A DNA stretch of 64,000 nucleotides from Anaerolineales bacterium. GTDB lineage: Bacteria; Chloroflexota; Anaerolineae; Anaerolineales; Villigracilaceae. Location of the stretch: positions 186,001 through 250,000 of the forward strand of contig JAEURJ010000013.1 of NCBI GenBank assembly GCA_016789305.1, in the 5' to 3' direction. The notes under the pieces were generated by a model. It was not told where the DNA came from. It was given only the letters and a program-made list of their open reading frames with translations, and searched no databases. A program made the translations under genes and the position numbers. Of the stretch, positions 55,292 to 63,479 are shown piece by piece (the stretch's first letter is position 1; the number at the start of each line of letters is the position of its first letter).

Positions 55292-56002
55292 TTAGCCCTT
55301 CTTGACGAAGTGCATCATGTAATTATTATCTTCCTTGTCCGCGGCGACTTTGAATACACCGTTGAATGGGTTATACATCAAGCTGGCAATGCGGGAATAT
55401 TCCAATCCATTTTGTTGTGCCCATGCTTTTAATTCAGCGGGACGAATCAATTTGCTGTAGGTGTGCGTGCCGCGAGGGAGAAGACGCAAAATGTACTCGC
55501 CGCCAAAGATGACGAACAGGAATGCCTTGGGTGTGCGATTGATCGTGGAAAAGAAGATATTTCCGCCGGGCTTCAATGCCTTGGCACAGGCGGCAATGAT
55601 CTTATTCGGATCAGGCACGTGTTCGAGCATTTCCATGCAGGTGACCACGTCGTAGGTGCCGGCGCGTTTTTCAGCGAGGTCCTCCACGCGTTCATATAGA
55701 TATTCAACTTCAAAACCTTCTTTTTTTGCGTGATGCCTTGCCGCTTGAAGGGACGCTTCCGAAAGATCCGTGCCGGTCACTTGCGCGCCATGTCTTGCGA
55801 GTGCCTCGGAAAGGATTCCGCCGCCGCAGCCCACATCGAGAATCTTTGGGTTTTTAATCGTAAGTTTTTCCATGATGAAATTCGTGCGCAGCGGGTTAAT
55901 GGTGTGCAAGGTTCCCATTTCGCCTTTGGGGTCCCACCAGATTTGTGACACCTTGTCGAACTTGTCGATTTCCTTATTATCTACATTTTCAAGCGTTGCC
56001 AT
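55292..56002 (-). CDS. SAM-dependent methyltransferase (UbiG-like)
   Basis: 236 residues. The AdoMet-binding motif I is ILDVGCGGGILSEALARHG and motif II GTDLSEASL; the N-terminal WWDPKGEMGTLHTINPLR block and C-terminal YMMHFVKK fit the UbiG/Coq3 O-methyltransferase family. In ubiquinone biosynthesis that enzyme methylates hydroxyls on a prenylated ring. Here the neighbours suggest another prenylated or cyclised acceptor. It overlaps the cyclase gene by 14 bases, so the two are translated together. Confidence 0.85.
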   Translation of the reverse strand: MATLENVDNKEIDKFDKVSQIWWDPKGEMGTLHTINPLRTNFIMEKLTIKNPKILDVGCGGGILSEALARHGAQVTGTDLSEASLQAARHHAKKEGFEVEYLYERVEDLAEKRAGTYDVVTCMEMLEHVPDPNKIIAACAKALKPGGNIFFSTINRTPKAFLFVIFGGEYILRLLPRGTHTYSKLIRPAELKAWAQQNGLEYSRIASLMYNPFNGVFKVAADKEDNNYMMHFVKKG

Positions 56003-57128
56003 GTTTTACGACCATCCATTCTTCAAGTAATTTTATATTCTCTTCGATCTCATTCGCATTAATATCGTTGATAAAAACACAAGTGCCGATCCCATGCGGC
56101 ATGGGCACTCTTTGCAGGCCGTTGCGATGGTAGGTGCGCTCTTCCAAAGATTGCCATAGCAGTTCCGGTTCAAGAAGAGCGATGTCCAGTGAGATTCCCA
56201 GTTTGTGGATCAATTCAAAGATACGGCCCGTGTCTTCTTCCGTCAGAAGATTGCGGGACTTTGCGATCACCACCGAAAGTATGATATCCAGCAATACCGC
56301 TTCGCCGTGGAACAAATCCGCTTCATGGTCTGTTTCCAATCCGTAGCTAAACGTGTGCCCAAAATCGACCTTGCGTGCCAATTCTTCTTCAAATAGATTG
56401 GGCTGTAATTCCTCGAGCATCCCTGCGATGGCACGGTCAAGGATCCGGCCGCCTTCGTCATTTTGAAAATGCGACTCGACGCTTTGCTGCCCGTACATTT
56501 CCAGCATGTGGAAAAGCTCCGCATCTTTGATCACGGCCAGCTTGATGATCTCGCACACGCCATTCAGGATGTGACGCTGTGGCAGGGTTCGCAGAAATGA
56601 CTTATCGAGCAAGACTTTTTGCGGTGCCTGAAATGAACCAAGCCGATTCTTATTTCCGTTGAAATTGACCCCCGTTTTGATACCGATCGAAGCGTCGACA
56701 TACCCCATCAATGTGGTGGGGACCTTGATGTGCGGCACGCCGCGGCGGTATGTGCTTGCAACGAATGCAGTCACGTCGGTGAGCACGCCGCCGCCGATGG
56801 CAATGATCGGTTCATCCCTGCGATGAATGGGGAAGGAATCCAACTCGCGCACGATGGCGAGATAGTATTCTATTGTCTTGTTCTCCTCGCCTCCGGGGAA
56901 GGTGAATATCTTTGCGTCCACTTGGTGATACTCAAAATAATTTTGTATCTCGGTGGAGTAATGCTTCTCCACGTTGTGATCCACCACAACAAACCTGCGG
57001 GAATTCCTGGTTTTTCCGGCGGAAAGCAGAGCCGGGTTTTGAGGTTGAAATAAATTGTTGGCGTTTACAACGTCATATTCAATTGTTTGCGGATAAACAA
57101 CATGCCGCTGAAATGTACTGTCTGTCAT
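55989..57128 (-). CDS. Sugar-phosphate cyclase (EboD-like, 3-dehydroquinate-synthase fold)
   Basis: 379 residues. The NAD and metal sites of the family are present: GGEENKTIEY, IGGGVLTDVTAFVAS, and metal ligands Glu 193, His 258 and His 274. The segment KTGVNFNGNKNRLGSF is nearer to sedoheptulose-7-phosphate cyclases (EEVS-type) than to true dehydroquinate synthase. The product would be a C7 cyclitol or related ring, but the substrate is not proven. This is the EboD counterpart in the cluster. It overlaps luxS by four bases. Confidence 0.8.
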   Translation of the reverse strand: MTDSTFQRHVVYPQTIEYDVVNANNLFQPQNPALLSAGKTRNSRRFVVVDHNVEKHYSTEIQNYFEYHQVDAKIFTFPGGEENKTIEYYLAIVRELDSFPIHRRDEPIIAIGGGVLTDVTAFVASTYRRGVPHIKVPTTLMGYVDASIGIKTGVNFNGNKNRLGSFQAPQKVLLDKSFLRTLPQRHILNGVCEIIKLAVIKDAELFHMLEMYGQQSVESHFQNDEGGRILDRAIAGMLEELQPNLFEEELARKVDFGHTFSYGLETDHEADLFHGEAVLLDIILSVVIAKSRNLLTEEDTGRIFELIHKLGISLDIALLEPELLWQSLEERTYHRNGLQRVPMPHGIGTCVFINDINANEIEENIKLLEEWMVVKHGNA

Positions 57129-57604
57129 ATGATTTGATGCCAGTTGGACTTTGCATCCAACACTCTCCTGGCGAGTGCCTGTGCCTGCTCAAGGCTGTGA
57201 TTTTTATAGTTGCCGCATTGCATTGTGTTTGCGTATGGCACTTCACTGGCTGCCAACACATCCTCAAGAATGGTCTCATACAGATTGCGGATCGTTTCTG
57301 CGCGGCCTTCATTGTATAGAACAAGATAAAAACCCGTCTGGCATCCCATCAACCCCACGGAAAGGAAATTCTGCGGGATGTATTTAAGAAAGCCTGCCAG
57401 CAAGAAATGTTCAAAGGAATGCATTTCCGTGGTGGATAGGAAATTTGAATTCGGCAGATTGATGCGCAAATCCACGCAATAGACCACGTCGCCTTTTGGA
57501 CCTTCATTGAAGGAACGCAATTTAACATGCGGTGCTTTCAATAGTCTGTGATCCAGCTCGCCTACCGTTTTGGCCTCCCAGCCAAGTTCTTCTACGTTAA
57601 CCAT
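57125..57604 (-). CDS. luxS: S-ribosylhomocysteine lyase
   Basis: 159 residues, the usual LuxS size. The metal-binding HSFEH (His 62, His 66, with Glu 65), the catalytic Cys 88 in GLMGCQTGFYL and the third ligand Cys 130 in QCGNYKNHSL are all in place; the ELDHRLLKAP start also fits. It splits S-ribosylhomocysteine to homocysteine and the AI-2 precursor. In this context it may recycle the by-product of the methyltransferase two genes on. GAGGAG precedes the start. The stop overlaps the cyclase start by four bases. Confidence 0.9.
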   Translation of the reverse strand: MVNVEELGWEAKTVGELDHRLLKAPHVKLRSFNEGPKGDVVYCVDLRINLPNSNFLSTTEMHSFEHFLLAGFLKYIPQNFLSVGLMGCQTGFYLVLYNEGRAETIRNLYETILEDVLAASEVPYANTMQCGNYKNHSLEQAQALARRVLDAKSNWHQII

Positions 57605-57633
57605 ATCCGGCTCCTCTTACAAAAGCGATTGCA

Positions 57634-58875
57634 TTATACAAATTGGGATAAATGCCTGTAACTGTCGTTCAGTGCCTTTTCCCAGGATTTGACGTGATGA
57701 TAAAGCTCCACCGAAGCATACCCGGAAAAGCCATGATCGGTCAGCGCTTTAAAGCTGGCGGCAAAATCCATTGTCCCTTCGCCGGGTATTTCATGGAAGT
57801 GAACAATGCCCGTTAATGTATTCGCCACCATTTTATCCATCAAGAGTTTGCCGTTTGAGTCTTTTGTGCTGCGCAGGTAAATAATGATGGGTCTTGCGCG
57901 TTCGAGTACATCATAGCTGAGTCCCGGCACGGAAATGAGATAAACAAAGATCTCACTCTCAAAAGCGGACTGGCCCGCGAAAAGACTCTTGTATTCCACG
58001 AAGGCAGGTGACCTTGAGATGTTCACCGATCCCAAAACTGCTTCGATTCGTTTCATCTGCTTTGAATCAGGTTTTTCGTCGTAAAAGTAAATCGGGTGGT
58101 CGGGGTCCACCAGTAGGTATTCTGCAAGTTCGGGGAAGTAAACCAGATATTTGGCGAAATTCAAATCCATCTTAAGGTTATCCGCCATTTTGACCAGCTT
58201 GAGGTTGTAGCCTTCCTGTGAATCCGAGACATGCAGGAATTTGGCGTGTGGCGCGGCTTTCCCCAGTGCATCAAGGTAGTTTTGTTCAGAGCAATAATTG
58301 TGATTTAGGTCCAGGTGGAGTTGGAAGCGCGGCGAGTTTACTTCCTTGACCAGTCCGATACCTTGTTCGAGAGTTTCTATATACATACCGGGCTCCGGCT
58401 CGATCAACAGGGTGATGTCTTCGTCGGTATGTAATTCTTTCAGGCATTGTTGGATGCTATCCACCAAGAGCTCGCGCGGATTGACCGATGGGTTGCTCAC
58501 GTGCTCATCGCGAATAAACCCGCTTCCAAACGTGACGAGGGACACGCCCAACTTTCTGGCGGTATGGATTCCGCGTTTGACAAGGTCGATGCGCCGCTTT
58601 CGTCCGGACAGATCCGGGGTCATTAATGAGGGTTCGTGCGGTCTGGATGGGGTAAAAAAGTGCGAGGCAGTCGATACACAGGCTGCTTCCACTTTAAGCC
58701 CTTCGAGTTGTTTTTTGACTTTTTCAAGATATTCATCTGTGACATCGTATGGATTGAACTGATCTCGATGAAAAGAAAGTTCGATTCCGGGGTACCCCGC
58801 CTTGTCCACTTCGTTGATCGAGTCTAGAAAATCCAGATTGGTTAATCCAAAGGTACTGTAACTGAGTTTGATCAT
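57634..58875 (-). CDS. EboE-like TIM-barrel sugar isomerase/epimerase with insertion
   Basis: 413 residues from the ATG at 58875, which gives the family-typical MIKLSYSTFGLTN start; a longer frame upstream has no ribosome site. It is a xylose-isomerase-like barrel with metal ligands Glu 159 (LIEPEP), Asp 189 (LHLDLNH), His 215 (FLHVSD) and Glu 390 (ASVELYHH). Between residues ~226 and ~356 lies an insertion of about 130 residues not part of the normal barrel. It is the EboE counterpart and the promoter-proximal gene of the ebo-like operon. Confidence 0.75.
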   Translation of the reverse strand: MIKLSYSTFGLTNLDFLDSINEVDKAGYPGIELSFHRDQFNPYDVTDEYLEKVKKQLEGLKVEAACVSTASHFFTPSRPHEPSLMTPDLSGRKRRIDLVKRGIHTARKLGVSLVTFGSGFIRDEHVSNPSVNPRELLVDSIQQCLKELHTDEDITLLIEPEPGMYIETLEQGIGLVKEVNSPRFQLHLDLNHNYCSEQNYLDALGKAAPHAKFLHVSDSQEGYNLKLVKMADNLKMDLNFAKYLVYFPELAEYLLVDPDHPIYFYDEKPDSKQMKRIEAVLGSVNISRSPAFVEYKSLFAGQSAFESEIFVYLISVPGLSYDVLERARPIIIYLRSTKDSNGKLLMDKMVANTLTGIVHFHEIPGEGTMDFAASFKALTDHGFSGYASVELYHHVKSWEKALNDSYRHLSQFV

Positions 58876-59259
58876 TTCAAATTGCTCCAAAGATTTATGC
58901 GAACCGCTTTGATCTCTGAATGGAACTGACGCATGGTAGGGCATCAAATTGATTAAGAATACTGGGGTTCGTATCGGCGCTTTCGGGCCGTCGACTTGCG
59001 ATTTTACCATGCAGAAAAAATTAAATTAAGTTTTCGTATTTGCAGATCCGGCGCAGTCCCGCCGTTTTCCCTTGAACAAGGAACTTTCACAACAGACTTT
59101 GCGTCAAACAAAGAAAAAAACAATTTGACAGAAAGCGAACCTGCCGCCCGGGAAAAGGAGGGCTTATGACGTAACATCATCGATCTTGAAGCACAGCAGG
59201 ACGCCGCCTGCTGAACTTCCTAATGTATCTCAATTCATAAAAATCATAGGAGAAGAAAA
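58876..59259. other. Intergenic region between divergent EboE-like and VWA genes
   Basis: 384 bases without a convincing gene. It should hold two divergent promoters. A TTGACA (59125-59130) has no proper -10 partner. A 7-bp hairpin (59194-59200 with 59207-59213) lies in the leader of the VWA gene. Nothing else recognisable. Confidence 0.6.
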
Positions 59260-60831
59260 ATGAAAACCTTACGCAAAGCTCTTGGCTTTTGTGCTCTATT
59301 TTTGCTGCTCATCACCACCGCTTGTGGTGGTGCCGCAGCTCCAGCCACACAGCAATATCCAGGGGATAATTACAATTTCGAACCTGCTGCAACCTATGCT
59401 CCCGCCGCTACTGAGGCGCCCGCCTATGCTCCCCAACAAAACGGGCAATCCCCATCTGCTGAACAACCGAATGACATGTTCTTTGAAGATTATGGCGTGA
59501 ACCCTGCCATCGATGCCGAAGATGACAATCTCTCCACGTTTGCATTGGATGTGGATACCGGTTCGTACACCGTGATGCGAAATTATTTGAACGATGGCAA
59601 CCTGCCGCCGTCGGATTCCGTCCGCGTGGAGGAATATATCAATTACTTTGATCAGGGATATGATAACCCGCCTGATCATCAAGCCTTCGGGATTTATATC
59701 GATGGCGGTCCATCACCCTTCACGCAAACCGAACGATACGATATGCTCCGCGTCGGTATTCAAGGCTACCAGGTGGATGAAGAAGATCGAAAAGATGCGG
59801 CACTCACGTTTGTGATCGATATTTCCGGGTCGATGGATATGGATAACCGACTTGGACTCGTGAAACAGTCACTTGAAATGTTGGTGGAGCAATTGCATCG
59901 AAACGATACCGTCAGCATCGTTGTCTACGGATCAGAAGCCCGCGTCATTCTTGAGCCGACGCGTGGTTCTGATTCTGACAGAATTCTCTCCGCGATTTAC
60001 AGCCTTCGATCCGAAGGAGCAACCAATGCTGAAGCAGGTATCCGGCTTGGTTACAACATGGCAATGGAAGCCTTCAAGTCTGACGGAATCAACCGGGTGA
60101 TCCTGTGCTCGGATGGCGTGGCAAACGTCGGCAAGACTGAAGCGGAGTCCATCCTCGAAGAAATCCATCGACACGTCGAGAAAGGCGTCACGTTGACCAC
60201 CATTGGTTTTGGCATGGATAATTACAACGATACACTGATGGAACAGCTTGCTGATAATGGAAATGGTTTCTATGCCTACGTCGATGATCGCGATGAGGCG
60301 CGCAAGCTTTTCATTGACGAGATCACTGGTACGCTTCAGACGATTGCGCTGGATGCAAAAGTGCAGGTTGAGTTCAATCCAGATGTGGTGAAAAGCTATC
60401 GCCTGGTTGGATACGAAAATCGCGCCGTGGCCGATGATGAATTTCGCGACAATTCGGTGGACGCGGGTGAGATCGGCGCTGGCCACTCGGTCACTGCTTT
60501 GTATGAAATCAAATTGTTCCCAAATGATCATGGAAGGATCGCAACCGTTTTTATGCGTTGGGAGGACCCGGATACCCATCAAGTTGTTGAGATCTCGCAG
60601 GATTTCGATGCCGACCAGCTTGCGTATGATTTTCAAGAAGCCAGCCCATATTTCCAGCGTGCGGTGGTTGTAGCTGAGTATGCTGAAATTTTAAAGGATA
60701 GTTATTGGGCGGAAGATGGCTCGTTGGATGATGTCTACGATGAGGCCCGCCGTATCAGCGATTACCTCTATCGAGATGACTATATGGAAGAATTTGTAGA
60801 CCTCGTGCGTGAAGCGAAAGGGTTAAGATAG
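59260..60831 (+). CDS. VWA-domain lipoprotein (YfbK-like)
   Basis: 523 residues. Lipoprotein signal with LLITTAC gives Cys 22, then a Pro/Ala/Gln-rich linker. Residues about 85-180 are the VWA N-terminal domain (FALDVDTGSYTVMRNYL), residues ~185-370 a von Willebrand A domain with intact MIDAS (DISGSMDMDNR), and the rest a DUF3520-like domain. The family mediates metal-dependent protein contacts at the cell surface; partner unknown. AGGAGAAG precedes the ATG. Confidence 0.88.
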   Translation: MKTLRKALGFCALFLLLITTACGGAAAPATQQYPGDNYNFEPAATYAPAATEAPAYAPQQNGQSPSAEQPNDMFFEDYGVNPAIDAEDDNLSTFALDVDTGSYTVMRNYLNDGNLPPSDSVRVEEYINYFDQGYDNPPDHQAFGIYIDGGPSPFTQTERYDMLRVGIQGYQVDEEDRKDAALTFVIDISGSMDMDNRLGLVKQSLEMLVEQLHRNDTVSIVVYGSEARVILEPTRGSDSDRILSAIYSLRSEGATNAEAGIRLGYNMAMEAFKSDGINRVILCSDGVANVGKTEAESILEEIHRHVEKGVTLTTIGFGMDNYNDTLMEQLADNGNGFYAYVDDRDEARKLFIDEITGTLQTIALDAKVQVEFNPDVVKSYRLVGYENRAVADDEFRDNSVDAGEIGAGHSVTALYEIKLFPNDHGRIATVFMRWEDPDTHQVVEISQDFDADQLAYDFQEASPYFQRAVVVAEYAEILKDSYWAEDGSLDDVYDEARRISDYLYRDDYMEEFVDLVREAKGLR

Positions 60832-60875
60832 GCAAAAGGGTTCTCCAAGCGCTATAGCTTGGAGAACCCTTTTGC
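60832..60875. terminator. Bidirectional terminator between VWA and HAD genes
   Basis: A perfect 19-bp stem (60832-60850 with 60857-60875) with a six-base loop. AAAA/TTTT within the arms lets it serve both convergent genes. Confidence 0.85.
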
Positions 60876-60878
60876 AAG

Positions 60879-61667
60879 CTAGTATGCAAAGTCAGTATTT
60901 AATCCGTTTTGAGATTGGGAGGTTGTATCTTCAACTACTTGCTGTGCATAAGCGTGCAACTCATCGACCGATTCGATCAAAATATCGGCGTAACTAACGA
61001 GGTCCCTGGCGTTCGAGACGCCTGATAGCACGCCCACCACCAAGCCTGCTCCGGCAGAGCGGGCCATTTTTAAGTCGGCAGTGGTATCGCCGATCACCAT
61101 CACTTTGGAAGGTTCAACTTTCATTCTTTCACAAAGAGTCAGAACCATATCGGGGAATGGTTTTGCCTTAATCCCATCGTCGGCGCAGACCATGCTGGAA
61201 ATGTATTCTTCGATGTCAAATGCTTCGATCATTGCCTGGGTGGGTGCGCGGTCATCGGTGGTGGCAATGGCTATTTTTATGTTCTTTTCGTGCAGTTGGC
61301 TGAAGAGCGCGCGCGTATCGGTGAATGGCTTTGCGAGAAGCACCGGGTCTGGAATGCACCAGCCCTTTTCAACCGTTCTTTTTGCATCTTCCATGGTTTG
61401 GCCGAGGGAGTGCATCACTTCCACGGTTAAATCATAGAGTTGGGACATGGGGGTTGCCGCCAGCTTACCATGTGCCAGTACTTTTTTATTTTCATCATCG
61501 TAGCCCATTGCAAGGCATAAGGCAGAACGCACTTCAAGACCGCTGACTTGACGAAGCTGCTCTGCCAAGAAGACCACCCATCCGCCCCACATGGCATCGA
61601 AATCAATAAGGGTGCCGTCCTTGTCGAAGATAATCGCCTGGGCCTTGAAATGTTTCAGTACATCCAT
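60879..61667 (-). CDS. HAD-superfamily phosphatase
   Basis: 262 residues. HAD motifs are complete: FDKDGTLIDFD, ATTDDRAPT, the Lys of KAKPFPDM and GDTTADLKMARSAGAGLVVGV. A helical cap lies between motifs I and II, as in phosphoglycolate phosphatases, giving hydrolysis of a small phosphate ester. Substrate unknown. It is convergent with the VWA gene and shares its terminator. Confidence 0.88.
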   Translation of the reverse strand: MDVLKHFKAQAIIFDKDGTLIDFDAMWGGWVVFLAEQLRQVSGLEVRSALCLAMGYDDENKKVLAHGKLAATPMSQLYDLTVEVMHSLGQTMEDAKRTVEKGWCIPDPVLLAKPFTDTRALFSQLHEKNIKIAIATTDDRAPTQAMIEAFDIEEYISSMVCADDGIKAKPFPDMVLTLCERMKVEPSKVMVIGDTTADLKMARSAGAGLVVGVLSGVSNARDLVSYADILIESVDELHAYAQQVVEDTTSQSQNGLNTDFAY

Positions 61668-61697
61668 CTAAGATTTATTTCCTTTAGGTTGTTTTTA

Positions 61698-61736
61698 CAA
61701 AGAAAGAGACGAGTCTGAAACTCGTCTCTTTCTTTG
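61698..61736 (-). terminator. Rho-independent terminator after the ABC substrate-binding gene
   Basis: A perfect 16-bp stem (61698-61713 with 61721-61736) with a seven-base loop; on the minus strand the 3' arm continues into TTTG and T-rich sequence. Confidence 0.75.
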
Positions 61737-61758
61737 ATTTTATTTAATGCTGAGTATT

Positions 61759-63438
61759 TTACTTGTATTTCCAGTTTTGTGCGCCCCAGCTCATGGAACC
61801 CCAGGTACTGAGAACATATCCTTCAAGATTGTCGGCTACGCCGTAGTTATCCTGGAAGAGATAGAGATACACCTGTGGCATATCGTCAATGACCGCCTGG
61901 CCGACGGTGCAATACGCATCCTTTCGCGTCTGGATGTCGAAATTGCTGCCTGCAACCTCAAGGGCCTTATCGACTTCCGGGTTTACCCAGCGGAAATAAT
62001 TTCCGCCCGTTGGATTCTCTGCAGTTGGGATGCGCGAGGAATGATACGCATCAAAGTTATAGCCTTGAGGTTCCGTAGTGAAGCCGCGGTCGAAGATCAG
62101 CATGTCATAGTCACCGATGGCGCGCGGGGAATTGTCTTCATAGGTGCCGAAGATGATCGAGAAGTCGTAATTTTGAATGCGCGCCTCCACGCCGACTGCC
62201 TTAAGGTTTTCAACGATAAATTCCTCGGTAAGTTGAAGCGGATCGAAAGCCGTATACCCTTGCAGTTCGAGAGAGAGGCGGGTTCCGTCTTCCGCATACA
62301 TGGCACCTTTGGCCACGCGGATTCCGTCGTCTCCCATCACCCAGCCGGCTTCCTCCAATAATTGATTAGCCTTGTCCACATCGTATCCAAATTTGCGCGG
62401 CAAGTCACATTGATACCAGCCATAAGCAAATGGGTTTGTGGAATCGGTGACACTGCCTTTCAACACATCCTGCTGCAGGGATTGGTAATTGATGGCGCTG
62501 GCAATGGCCTGGCGTACTCGAATATCGCCAAGAATTGGATGCGGTGTCTCTGCGGTTGGATCTCCATCAAATGGTGCACTCAGGTTGAAATCGATGGCCA
62601 TGTTCCATATGCCGGGGATGAGATGCTGGGTGGCTTTGCCTTTCAATAACTTATCGTAATCAGCTTTGAATTCGCCGGGCCACAGTTGGAATTGTGCTTC
62701 ACCGTTTAACATCATCGCAGTTTGCGCGGCTGGTTCTGGTACGATGCGGAAGACGAGCGAATCGATGTAAGGCTTGCCTTCTTCATAGTAATTCGGGTTT
62801 TTGGTCAGGGTGATACTTTCACCGGAAGTCCAGGCGCTGACAACAAATGGTCCCGCGCCGACAGGATTACGATTCCATTCCCAGTTTGCCATGTCTGACG
62901 GTTCGCCGGTGGCGTGGCGTGGATACAGCCCATAAGCGAACTGATCGAGATAGCCGGGGTAGGGTTCTGAATAGGTGAGTACAGTGGTCAGGTCATCCGG
63001 TGTTTCAATCGATTTGATCGCATCGAATCCGCTGGTGCCAACCAACGCACCGGAACCTGGATTGGATAGAACTTCCACAGTGAATCGAACATCGTCCGAT
63101 GTGATCGCCTCACCATCGGACCACTTCAATCCTTCCTTTAGTTTCCATGTCACGGTCTGGTAATCATCGGAAAGCCCGCCGTTTTCGAGGGTGGGTAGTT
63201 CCTGCGCGAGCACGGGAACATAATTTCCATTTTCATCGATGGTTGCGAGGCCGGTCATGGCAGTCGCCTCAGCCACCTGACGAACGATGGCTGCATCTGC
63301 CATGAAGAAATTCAACGTGGTGGGTTCTTCAGGGATGATCAGCGTGACAGTTTGACCGCCACTGGATTGGGCCCCGCCTCCACATGCGCTGAGGATGAGT
63401 CCCAGGACGACGAACAGGGTCAACAGTTTTAGTTTCAT
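61759..63438 (-). CDS. ABC transporter substrate-binding lipoprotein (oligopeptide type)
   Basis: 559 residues from the ATG at 63438, where AGGAGA lies upstream and a lipoprotein signal (LILSACGG, Cys 19) begins; the frame also runs on upstream inside the permease gene but is not used. The protein is of substrate-binding family 5, with EEPTTLNFF, KWSDGEAITSDDVRFTVE and YNFDAYHSSR among typical stretches. It captures peptides or similar compounds outside the membrane. It follows the permease gene by 41 bases; a GACCTGACAGGTC palindrome lies between. Confidence 0.9.
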   Translation of the reverse strand: MKLKLLTLFVVLGLILSACGGGAQSSGGQTVTLIIPEEPTTLNFFMADAAIVRQVAEATAMTGLATIDENGNYVPVLAQELPTLENGGLSDDYQTVTWKLKEGLKWSDGEAITSDDVRFTVEVLSNPGSGALVGTSGFDAIKSIETPDDLTTVLTYSEPYPGYLDQFAYGLYPRHATGEPSDMANWEWNRNPVGAGPFVVSAWTSGESITLTKNPNYYEEGKPYIDSLVFRIVPEPAAQTAMMLNGEAQFQLWPGEFKADYDKLLKGKATQHLIPGIWNMAIDFNLSAPFDGDPTAETPHPILGDIRVRQAIASAINYQSLQQDVLKGSVTDSTNPFAYGWYQCDLPRKFGYDVDKANQLLEEAGWVMGDDGIRVAKGAMYAEDGTRLSLELQGYTAFDPLQLTEEFIVENLKAVGVEARIQNYDFSIIFGTYEDNSPRAIGDYDMLIFDRGFTTEPQGYNFDAYHSSRIPTAENPTGGNYFRWVNPEVDKALEVAGSNFDIQTRKDAYCTVGQAVIDDMPQVYLYLFQDNYGVADNLEGYVLSTWGSMSWGAQNWKYK

Positions 63439-63460
63439 TCTCTTCTCCTTTTGGAATATA

Positions 63461-63473
63461 GACCTGACAGGTC
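63461..63473. repeat. 13-base palindrome before the substrate-binding gene
   Basis: GACCTG and CAGGTC with one base between. Its reverse complement matches 12 of 13 bases of 12839-12851 in the F-type ATPase promoter, so it could be an operator or a dispersed repeat. Confidence 0.45.
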
Positions 63474-63479
63474 CGCTGG

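Noticed and set aside
59125..59166. TTGACA before the VWA gene as a promoter
   Set aside because: No -10 hexamer at 16-19 bases; the region there is GC-rich.
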